64,000 nt of DNA from Ligula intestinalis (Eukaryota > Platyhelminthes > Cestoda > Diphyllobothriidea > Diphyllobothriidae): positions 98,138,870-98,202,869 of the forward strand of contig JAYGXS010000002.1 in NCBI GenBank assembly GCA_036362985.1. Direction: 5' to 3'. The position numbers and the translations under genes were made by a program. Position 1 is the stretch's first letter; each line of letters begins with the position of its first letter. A model generated the notes under the pieces. The model ran no database searches. It was not told where the DNA came from and saw only the letters and a list, made by a program, of their open reading frames with translations. Below, piece after piece: positions 9,323 through 21,300 of this stretch.

Positions 9323-12300
9323 CTGGAAGAAAAAAAACAGGAAATTAAGTAGAAGAAAGGGGAGGCAACTCTAAAACCCAGCTTTCCCCACTGAACCTGC
9401 ACTTTGAAAGACGGGGAAAAGCAAGTCGAGGAAGAGGAGAAAGAAGGGGGAGTGCGAGGGTGAAGAGAGGCTGGGAGAAGAAGTACGAACGATGAGGGGG
9501 GAGGAGGAAGAGGGGAAGGACTGAGACCAAACAATCGAAGGGACAGCTAAGAAAGAACTCAAAATCGACTATGAATGTCAAAAAAACAATAGTTTGCTAG
9601 ACCACAGGCTAACAATTTGTTGAAATTGTTACACATTTGGTGGGATTTGCATGTGGTGCCAATGAAAGACCTTGACATGTAATATATGCGGTGCAGGATC
9701 GAATCGTGTCGCAAGCATAACATCGGGAAGGCACACACCATTTAGGCCACTCCTCTGAGCAGATTCTGAGTTGATAATGATAGGCAAAAGTATATACGAC
9801 CATATTTACGCCTGTGGACCGAAAGGTTCGAAAGTACGGCAGAGTCCCTACATCATGAAATGCCAACGTAAATTCTGAAATGTGTTATCCATTCAAGCAA
9901 ATTACTTAATTAGGCTTATAATACTGATTATGCGCGGCCTCATCGCAGGATATTTTAGTCACAGCAGGATGCCGACGTTTGAACGGATTTTCTTTCTGAC
10001 CGCCTGCGAAAGTAGTAGGCATTCTTTTCATTGACTTTCAGCATTCTTAGAAATTTAAATATATATGATAGAAAACATGCACAAAACATTCTTCCTTGTC
10101 AGAAGAAAGAAGAGCGTTCACCGGGAGGGGTTTATTACAAGTCTGATATTTTGGGTAGTTGTCTCGCCTACTCATCTTCATAGAATGAATATTCTGGCTC
10201 ACGGTCCACGTCTTTATGCTGTCCTTTCTTGCGTGAGCCTGTTCTACAAATCATGTTTGAAGCACTGTGTGTCTACCCGAAACGTCAGGCTTGTAATAAA
10301 CCCCTTCCGGTGAACGCTCTTCTTTCTTCTGATCTACCACCTGGGAATCGAATTTTCAGCATTCTTCCTCGCACTTTCTTCGAAGTCACTTATGCTTGCT
10401 TCACATCGTATTCCTTAAAGGAAAGTATCTTCAAAGTTATCAAATGATTGCGGATACTACTTGCGTGCAGTGTTTAAAAACGACACACGACATACAATAT
10501 GTGTAAGGAAAAGTATTTCTTTCCCTTGGACATGAGGAGGGAGACAAATTTCTCGTCAAATGTTGCAATGGATGTTGATCGTGGTGCATACTTTACTGGT
10601 AAATCTAATGGATTGACCGATAGGATTTTATCATGACTGAACATTTAAAGGTCGTAAGAATCGCACAATTAGACGGTTTTTTAAATCGAATAATACTTCT
10701 TCTTCAAATATAAACTTAAAAAAGTGTCAGTGGAGCCAAACACGGACAAGACAATATGACTGGGAGTTTATTTCTATCAAGTATAGGGGCATTGAATATT
10801 TATGAGAACATTTAATACTACTTAAACAGCCATTTCCTAACAGAATATACATTTTATAAATAATCAGAGTGAAGAAATAGGAAAAGCTGGCATTCTGACG
10901 CGAGAGAAATATCTTCGGATGAGGTTGCACGATAATCAATTTAACAACCTTACGTAAGTAATGTGTTTTAATCGAAAACACATTTCAGAATTTCAGTTGA
11001 AAATCAATGATAGGGCAGCTATTGTGCAGGAACAAACGGCATCAGATTAAGCCCATACCTGGTTCTGCTTGCGTGCCTTCCGATGATGATTGTCCTTCGG
11101 TTGTTACAGTTGGCTCGGCTGCAAGGGGGTTGCAAGGAAAAATAAAAAGTGGTAAAAGTAGTGGTGGAAAAAGTTAAAAAAAAAGCTACTGTTGGGCATT
11201 CAGAAGTATGAATAGTAGCGGCATCGGTTCTACATATCAGCAAGAGCGTGGTAGATATATTCGGGAGAAATAGATAACAGTTTGGGAAACTACACTTTTG
11301 TGTAGAATATAAGAACTTAAGCAGCAAAAATTATTCGAGTGATTTTCAGTGCCCTTGGAAAAGACATTAAATATTTTTCGTGCCTATGTGACAGCACAGA
11401 ACCGCTTCTAAAAATTACGTACTTGACAAACAAACACATTTCGGTTTTAAAAAGCCATCAATTGTCGGATAATTTTGAACCCGAACTGATGTTGCACTTG
11501 CATGCAGGGTTCCCAAACTACTTTATACACCTTAAGTAGTCGAATCTTTGAAAGCGTAGATTTTGAAACCATTAGAAGGAAACTTGCGCGTAAATCCTCT
11601 TTTCCGTGTCTAGATGTTACTAAGCTTAAACCTTTGAACTCCCTCTTTGTACATAGCTATGATGCAGAACATGTGGCGTTGCCAGTAATGGAACTGCGTT
11701 AAGGGGGCAGGCAGTAAAAAAACTCCTTAGGCATTTTTTCATAAGGCTAGTTTTGAATGCCGTTTGTGGGATTTTCAGGATGGAAACTGTCGCCTGTGAT
11801 GGGGGGGGGGGGGGAAAGGCGAAGGGTATATATAAACCGGATGTCCTGCTGCTGAAAGTGTTTGAATCATGTCAGCAGGAGGCCATCGCGGTGGTCACGA
11901 GAAGGTAATTACTGCCAGAGAGGTCTGGTGGCAAGTCTAACTTGCTGACGGGCGGTAATGTAAGCAGTCTAGCATGATTACAGAGAACGTCTTTATTATG
12001 CTGGTTCAACTGAATCTTAAACGTGTCCACAGATGGGGACATAAAAATGTATGTGGGCAGAGCATTCCATGCCTGGATTACCCTCTTAGAAAAGAAGAAT
12101 TTTCGTGTGTTCAATCTTGCCCCAGTCACACGCAGTTTGAGAGGGTTTCCGCGCAATCTAGTAGTAGTGGCTAGCTCAAAGAAATCGATGGATGGTAGGC
12201 GACAATTCTGACCCCGCAGCATGCGTAATGCCTGTAGTAGGTCACCGCGCAGCCGTCTGTAATCAAGAGGAAATAAGTCAAGATAGGGCAGTCCTGTCTC

Positions 12301-15300
12301 ATAAGGAAGGTATGCGTGGCCTTGCACTAACTTAGCTGCCCGTCGTGTAGGCAGATTAACATTGTGAGCAAAGACATCGGGAGGCTACAATGGCCGCTTT
12401 TGTTTCATTAACAGCCATCAACCATTCATACCCAGTCAAAAATTTCGTAACGGCGGCCAAGAGTGCAATATTCGTCGTCTAACTACGCCTTGTGTGAGCT
12501 CCCAAGGAAGAACACGACAAGAAATGTGCAAAATGAAAAAGCCTTCGAGAAACCCAGTAAAGCAAAATTTAAAGCAAGCGAACGGGTATGTACAAGGCTG
12601 GACCAATTAGATTATGGTCACAAGAAAGGCATGACTTCATCGGCTGGGTGAGTCATAAGAGTTGGCGTGTTAGTCAACCGCTTGGCAGGAGCTGGGCGCA
12701 GAGTAAGACAATGCACTTTGTCTGTGTGGGCGGGCGGACCGGTTGTCTGCTTGCATTAGTGTCCTGTGCCACAGCGCTGTGCGCGTCGTTACATACACTC
12801 TGCGTGGGTGGACCGGCGGTCTCGCCTCGTTAGGGCGGCGTGCATTTTGAGTTAAGTTACGCCTTAACACATAGTGATGCCCCTCCCGGGCTCGAAACAG
12901 CAACTTGTAAGTTAGAATTCCAAAGCGCTTACCACTGCGCCAAGAGCTCGCTGCCTTTACGGTTTGGCTAATGACCCAAAATCAGACTATTGCAGTCTTC
13001 CCATGTCTTTGCTGGCAATGTTCATCTGGCTTCAATGATAGCCACCGTACGGCTGCTAGCGGAACCCCAAAGCAGGGCTAGACGAGTAAATTCCGTTTGT
13101 GATTGAGACCTTGCTAGTTAGAAGTCCAACGTGTTAGGACGAGCCTAACAGGCAGATAGCATGGAACAAGCAGCCGCGCCCACAGCAGGCTATCGACGGG
13201 CCTCGTGTAGGCTGTAAATCAATCGATAATTTAAAATTCAAGCTACATTTTCTTTGGGAAATGTCCAATTTTATTTCGTGCAATTTCGACACGGACCATC
13301 CGGTCGTCGTCAGAGGTGGAAAACTGTGCAGCACACTATAAGCATGGTAAAAGTTTGGAAAATCAATATTCCTCCGACGTGTGCACCGATTGGTGGGATT
13401 TTCGGTCTGTACTTGTAGCTGCTAGGTGCGTTGCGCAATTTGGCTGTCTGCTGTGTTTTGGTGGAGCGCATTCAATTTAGCTTTGAGGTAACCGTATCTA
13501 GCGTCAAAATCAATATACCTGTTGATGGATTGCTTCAAATAATTCAGGGCCTTTTCTAGTTGGGCAACTGCCAACAATCCGTGTGTTCTCCAATGCGAAC
13601 ATATTCAAGCTACAGTCGCCGTCGAGTCATCAGACAATCATGCCACTGCCCACGCCAGGACAGAAGCTGATTAGCTCTATAGACATTGTATTATACGCGT
13701 TCATTTTCCTCAGTATGTTGTAGTAGTTACACTAAAAGACGTTTGCGTTTGCCCTCTTCTTGTCATGTTCTTCCTCGGGGGACTCACGCGGGGCATAATT
13801 AGGCGGTAACATCTCGGCTTTGGCTACCGTTACAATACAACGCTCTAAGCACTGCGTCATGGGTTCATTGCCCTCCCGGTTTAGATCGGGAATACATATA
13901 ATATTAGACTGGCAACCATCGGTTGCTAACGGTGTTAACTTGTCGCTTTCGAGCCTCGACAGCAGCCGCAAACAAACGTGCAGGCAGATGAATGCTGTCA
14001 GTAAAGAAAAAGGGGAGGTCCTAAAGAAAAAGCAGCCAAATAGCAGTACCTGTGCTCTTCTCCGCCGCGGCTGCTGCAGCATCAGCTTCTGCCGCCTTTC
14101 TGGCAGCTTCAGCTCGCAGACGTTCCGCAGCAGCTCGCCAGTTCTCCAGCTTTGTCGTGTAGAAACGCAAGTCAGTGGCCAGACGGTAGCCACGGTCGGT
14201 CACGTCAAGCACCGTGAAGGGAGCGTCGGCGGCCGGGTCGGCACTTTTCAGGGTACTCGTGGAGTTCTCCAGCCATGACTGAGGCGAAAAAACAACGCAC
14301 ACACGCAGATGAAAATTAGAGAAAAATGTGAGGGTTGGGAAGAAGAGGAAAAGGCTGTTTGTAACGAAATAAGAGCTACGCAGTGATTATGTCATGACGT
14401 GCGCTTGGCTTGCCCGACTGTTGTTCACAGAATCCACATGTGAGAAGAAGAGAAGGCAATCTAGCACGAGGAGAGCCTCATAGCAAGTTACTTTCACAAC
14501 CTAATCGGTGCACATAACTACAAAATTTCCAAGTGGTTACTTCATTAACTCCATCCATTCACAAAAAACTCAGATACTTCCACCAAAACTCAATGCAATA
14601 TCCAGAGAGGATAAAAGACTTAAAAATTGCAAAGGACGAAACTAGGGTAACTTTGGACGTTGTTTCGGAACCCCTATAAGCTAACGCTACAGATGTACCT
14701 ACAGATGTCCTGCTAAAACTTCTTGACCTTTGTCTAGAAACAAACTTTTCGGTATATAGGAAATATTACATACAACGAAAAGGTGTCCCTACCGGGTCAC
14801 TAATCTCTGGCTATTTGGAAGAGGCTGTAATGCAGAAATCAGAAGCTAGAGCACTCCCCGCAATGTAGACGATACATTCATCTTATGCATGCTCAGCGGT
14901 GACACGCATCTCGACGACTATTCAATAAAACGTTAGAGTATAGCAATTTAAACTACCCAACTTAAATAAGTAGTTAAATTGTAAGCACACATTACGAGAG
15001 AACAGGTTCTAATATATGAGCTTCGTGCTTCGACTACGCAGTTAACATTCCGCCTCGAAACACCTAAAATTCAACCACAGGGATCCTAGCAAGGTGAGAG
15101 TAGCCAGTAATGCCCAACAAGGGAAATGGGGGTGCGCGCACCTTGGTCGTGTTCACCAACCCTTCAAAGACCTTGACTTCAGCCTCTGAGAAGACGTGAA
15201 GGAGTGGCGAAGGGGGAGGCGACGAAATTGTCGAGGCGTTCTCTTTGGTCTCACCGTCCTCGTCCACGGTGGCATTTTCAGTGGTGGTGGTATTAGCGGG

Positions 15301-18300
15301 CTTCTCCTCCGGCGGTAGGATCTGGAAGGCCTTCATTATGGCCACCATTTTGTCCGCATGGGTCAGGGAGTCAGAGAGTTTCTGCAAAGCGATCGGCAGT
15401 TGTTCAAAGTCGCGTATACGCTGATCCAGTGGCGCGAGGACTGTACTCAACTTTAGCAGCCAATCTTCTAAGTCCTTGAAGGAAAAGAGATGGAGACAAA
15501 GTGCAAGGAACGTTTGGGCAAAAAGAAGTCAGTGCGGTGGGTCTAAAGCTTTGTAAACGGCGTCGCATGCGAGCTTATTACTAGGGAAAGCAGACGTGTT
15601 AACCAAATACATCTTTGGCATTTGCGAAGGCTTTTCAGAGCCATAGAGTGCTTTCAGAGGACTGCGTAGTAAGAGTGTAGTCAGTGATCGCTATCATATA
15701 AAATTAACTAGTGTTAAAATACGTTTTCGATGATTAAAATGGTTTATTTTTGGAGAATAATCCTAATAGTGGCCAGCCATACCAAGATTTTGGCATCGGA
15801 GTAAACGCTTTTTCAAACTGCTTAAAAAAAACGCAATTGATAAAAATAACGACTTAGGTAATATGCATTCCTGTTTTCAGAGGTTTTCGACACCATTAGA
15901 AATTCCAACGCCTTCATAGAAAACATAGGCAAAATATATTTTCTTGAATTTATATGACAGCAAATCAGGTATTCGTTCAGATTGTGACTCAAAGAAAGGC
16001 CATTTTTGATTTGAAAAATCTTTTTATCTTCAGATGTCGTGCGTCTGTACGAGGTTCATTCAAATGACTTCGTTTCTGTTCATTTAGAAATCACCCACAG
16101 CGCACATAAGATAGAGCTCACACAGAGGACTTCCTTTCTGAAGAAGAGGATGCAGCCAGTGTAACCAGAGTTTTATTTTCCTGACACTTCGCATTCCATC
16201 GAGAATCCTTAATCGTAGGTCATAACCATGATTATACTTTCATAACTTATGATTGAGGATTCTCGATGGAATGCGAAGTGTCAGGAAAATAAAACTCTGG
16301 TTACAGTGGCCGCATCCTCTTCCTTTGAACTACTTCCTGGAATACGCATATTCTCCACTATTTGCGGCTTCCTTTCTGTTGAAATGGCCAACCCTGTGCT
16401 AAGGGTGTACAAGCTGGGTGTGCAAAGTAGTTGCTGTTGCAACTTCACTAGACGTGCGAGCACCCTCTTGTCTATTTATACACACACCTAGGGAACGCAA
16501 AAAGTCACCTCTATTCGTGAACAAAGCTATAACCCGCGCGCACTGACGAGACTACCTCAGAAGAAGCGAAGATTTTGCGGCAGACAGCCACAATTCCTAT
16601 GCCCTCCTTCATTCTCCAAGGCTCGCTGCCGCAAAGTCATGCCGTTCCAACTGTTAAAATGCTTTCTTTCACTGGCGCCCCTACTCCCTCGAAGCTTTAC
16701 TTCGCAGCTGCTTCTGGCTAACCGATAACAGCTGCGTCAGCGTCCCTTCTTATTACGCGTGCCGGTGGACAAGTGAGTTGATCTCAGCTTACTCAGTACG
16801 CACACATGTGCACACGTGTACACATTCGCCCAAAAAAGCACGCCTGCCTAAGTGCCACTTGAATACGTGCCTCAACAGACAACATCCGCTCGGGCAATTG
16901 CAATACACCAATGACAGAACATTTGAGCTCGCTTCATGTAAAAGCAACTGTCATCAGCCCACACAACATTCAGGCCTGATTGGACGCAGTCAGGACCAGT
17001 CCTGGCTTGGCCAGTGGCCACTGCCACCTGACACTACAACTGGGAGTTCTGTATACAATAAATTCCTCATTCTGGTGACTCTTGCTTTTTAAATTCTAAC
17101 CCGGGATTATAGTGCTCTATACTCTTCTTAGACCCCTACAATTTAAACTCAAGAATACGAACAACAACATACGCGCATGTCTAGTCATGAAAATGGCAAC
17201 TGGCCTGCACAGTTGCCAGGTTTTTGTTGTTGTACTAACTTACTCTCTTAATCTAGTTTGCCAGCAGTACACGGTATAACATTTTAAAGAAAGATGAAGG
17301 ACTAAAGAAGAAAAATGGAGGTATGCAATTTTTAAGAAAGGTGAAAGAATTCGGCGAATTTGTCTGGGCGAAACCATAGGTCCTCAGGCGTGAGCTCCGT
17401 GGGGTTGGCCGGGCAGCCGAAGAGGTGGCACGTTGTGTGGGAAGGAAGGAGGCAATCAGGACAATTGTCCGTGACGTTGTCGAAGCATGAGATGAGACGG
17501 CATTTGAATGAATTTAGCAACGTGGAAAAGCTAGAACGCAACTGGGCTAGTCTGGTTCTGGCGTTTCTGGACAGGTTGGCCCTACGTTCTTTGGCCATGA
17601 CGTGAGAGACTGGCGGAGGAGCGTTGAGGACTCTGTTGGGATTATAGCTGCTAATGGCTTGCTCGACAGTTTCGGTGTGGATGCGCTTAACGAGGTCCGG
17701 TATCGGTAGATTAGTAGGGTACACCGAAAGCATCTGGGCGGTACCGTCTATGGTAGATTATTTCATGCGTCTAGCAGGTGGAGGGCGTGGTAAAAGGCGA
17801 TTACCCGGATGTTCTGGGTTATGGGACTGCGCAATGCAGATTTTTGCCTGCATGATGAAGTAAACTTTCAGAGGCAGAACTTGATTTTCCTGATAGAGGT
17901 GATCTATATTGGTCATGTTAGCACAGCCCGTGGCGATGCGGAGAGCAGCGTTCTCAACGCGTTGGACTTTCGCCCAGCTGGCGTCGCTAAACAGCGGGGC
18001 AAAGATAGCTGATGCATGCCCAGTCGTTGTCTTGCCTGTTGCCCGGTATGTCGTGACTAGCGTCTCAGCGTGTTGGCCCCTGCCAATGCTTTTAGGGTGT
18101 TGAGCTTGGCTTTGCTGGCTTGGATGTCAGCATGGCGATGAAGAGCCAGCGTCGGGTCGAGAGTGAGGCCCACTAGTTTAGGATACTGACATAGGGAAAT
18201 GTCATTGCTTTTCACCTTAATTGGAGGATGGGACTTGTATTTCTTGGGGTCCGGAGTAAACAGAGTTACTGAGGACATGGGCGCGGATAGCTTCAGATGC

Positions 18301-21300
18301 TCATCGTCTACGTGCCGGACTAAAATGGAGATGTAGTTATTTAAGGCACCGGCAGCCATTCAAAAGTTCTGGTGAGAGGACAGCAGGATGATGTCATCGG
18401 CGTAAGACACTATTTCGACTTCAGATGGGGGATTCGGGAGGTCAGCCATATAGATGTTGAATAGCGATGGCAAAATGACAGAAACTTGAGGAACGCCTGT
18501 CCTACAGAGTTGCTGGTTTTGGATAGTGTGCCTGAAAATTCGACTCGCGTTTGTCTGCCACGGAGGTAGCAGTTCAGCCATCTGCAGAGCTCGTTCGGTA
18601 AAGACGATTCCATGAGAGATGTCATCAAGGCGTCAATTTTAACCGAGGCAAAAGCTTAAGTGAGGTCAAGGGCGACCATTACCAAACTTGCCAGGTGGGC
18701 TGCCGAGCCGATTTACTGCAAACGCACAACAGATAAACTAAAAAACCTTGCGTATCCGGACACAACTGAATTGCCAACTCTTAAACATGCCCAATTCGGT
18801 GTAGACAGCATCATCCCCTATGAACTCGCACACACACAGACAATGCAATTTCAGGCAGTAATTACTGTAAGCAAAAATAACTAGGTTTGTTTGCCTAACC
18901 TTTTTGGAGGCCATGAACCCCTCCTCATGATACCATTCGGAAGCTTCTGAAATCACCTTCTCAAGGGCGCTGCGTTCAGATGTTGTAGTATGCTTGGTGA
19001 AAGGTTTGGACTGAGATTTTTCGCGACTTTCGTAAATGGTTGACTCGAGGCTGTTTCGAAGTCTTTCGGTTTCGCGCCGTTCTTCGTCGAGAGCATTTAA
19101 TTCGCGCAGTCTGGGCGGTGAAGGTGAGAAGAGATACAAACATAACCAGGAAAACTAATGCTAGGTAAATTTGTGAACAGTATATTAAAAGCCCTATTTT
19201 CAAGCATGCGTGTAGAAGTGTACGTGACGCACTGTATATGACTCTCACGAAGTTAACTGACAATAACCACAATAATAAAACGGTATAAATGCTAGCACAT
19301 CAGCAGTCACAAAGACTTCGGAAAGATATAAGAGTTGGGACAGCTAGATGACAAAAATGAAGTCCTACGATTTGACGATCGAACCAGCAGAACGCTGTAA
19401 TGCCCATTAAGAACAAGAAAACGGAAATTAGCAAATAATAAATCAACGATCAGTCATTGAAGTGATCCTTCGCAAGCTATGACAGCTACTGAGCCAGAAA
19501 TGGCCATTACGGTCTCTATTCTCTTTTTCTATCTGCCAAAAATCGTAGGAACGCTGAAATTTATGAGGGAGTTCCAGAGTGTGCCCCGTGGCATAAAATA
19601 ATGATTTGGTCGCTTAACCTGTTGGTGAGCAGTCAACCACCAATATAACTTATCTTGATCTAGCCAGGTAAATCAACGATTCCGTGGTGCAGTGGGTTAA
19701 AGCAAAGAACTTCTACTCAACATACCGCAGATTTTAGCCTCGGCGGCCTCAAATCCAGTGATGTGCTAATAGAAGACGCTAATACAGACGATACCGCTTC
19801 CGTGGCCGAAGCCAGATTGCAAAAATTATTCACTGCGTGCATGTGACAGTATTTTTAACCCCGCGTACTCGACCCATGCCCCCCCCGCAGTCCAGTTACC
19901 TGAGGTGGTGTGAAAACAATTAGATCTTATCATAAGACATTCATAAACTCTTTCCAAGTTTCCTATTTTCACTATCAATGCAATTGTACGGCCTCGATGA
20001 TGTATAACCAAAATCAAATGTTTGCGAAGCACAATTTTTAAAGTTAGAATTGGGAGTATTTAAATTGGAAATCAGTGAGAATGTGCAAACAAATTAAAAA
20101 GCAACTATTTACAGTCGCTGTTTATAGTAGGCGGTCAGAGGGAAGCCCGTTCAGAATCCACCATCCTAACGTAACGATAATATCTTGAAATTTGGCTTCA
20201 TGATAATAAGTATTAGAACCCTGGTCAAGTACTTTGTTGCAATCGAAAAAGCATTTGATGGGCAATCTATTTATTTCTTGCGAAGACGGTAAATAACTAG
20301 CGTACCGTTTAAATAGAATAGGCAGGGGAACAATTTAAACTGGCACAAATGACTTAAAATGAGATGCACCATCTGATAATTACAGCAAATATCTATTCTA
20401 GAAAACTATATGGGTAGTTGCACATGAAAAAGGAGAGTTTTTTTGCTTACAGTTTCCGTGAGTATGCCATATCAGTCTTGCTGGGAACGACAGTATTGAC
20501 CAGCTTTATTTCGAACGGCAATGGTTCAACGAAAAACTGCTGAAAGAAGTAGACAGAAACGAGGCTGGAATTTGAAGTGGGACATAGACGAAGTCAATAC
20601 AATCACAACAAACAAAAAACTTGTTCCGGTCGGAACAACCGCCCAGAGCGATTAATATGTTGAAAATACACACTACTGTCGATTAATGAGTAAGCAGTTA
20701 GTTTTTGTGTCGAATTTAACCACATAGTCTTTTACGAACCTTTAGTGGTGGTGGGGGTGGTGCGGCAGTGGTAGCGGGGGGCTCAGACGTCGATGCGTCC
20801 GAGGCTGTTGCCGGGTTAGGTGTGCTTGTGGCGTCAGTGGGAGACTTTAAAGCGAGAACGAAGAACAGACAAATGAACAAAAAAACAGCACAGCGTATGA
20901 ATAAAAAAGGAAAAATGAAACGAAAAGGAATGCTAAACAGGGTGCCTGTCGGTTGAGCGTCCTGAATTCACACTGGAAACCGTTCTACAGGATGCGGTTG
21001 CTACAGCGCATGACTGACCTTATAAGGTGTTAAAGGAATTTCTGAAATAAGCCTTCGGTTAGGTTCTAAACCCACTGAAGCCGCAGAGTTTTACACAAGT
21101 GGCCCAAATCTTATTATCCAAAGCTGCCAAACCCCCCTACGAGTTAAGCGTGCCTGGTAGTCATCTGATGGATTCTAGATTGATTGCTTACGAAATCCTA
21201 GTAAATAACTTAGATGCAAGCGATCAAGCTCTTATTATGTCGAATGTGAGCACATGCAGCGAATAAGGGAATTACGAGTAGAAACTCCATCCTGTAAATA

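Noticed and set aside
9277..9581. Three overlapping minus-strand Ser/Pro/Phe-rich ORFs
   Set aside because: They are produced by the pyrimidine tract; two frames look equally good and one covers HYOU1 exon 20 in the wrong frame.
12880..12957. Possible functional tRNA gene
   Set aside because: A- and B-box-like segments exist but the acceptor and anticodon stems do not pair well; a SINE is more likely.
13732..14193. 153-codon minus-strand ORF ending in [14 protein letters not shown]
   Set aside because: It overlaps HYOU1 exon 18 in another frame, and its 3' part belongs to a repeat also seen near 6078 and 12482. It is not a plausible HYOU1 terminal exon.
13820..14278. 152-codon plus-strand ORF
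   Set aside because: Antisense shadow of HYOU1 exon 18.
16778..17092. Possible LTR of a Gypsy-type element
   Set aside because: Only an AATAAA-containing segment with no second LTR, primer-binding site or protein.
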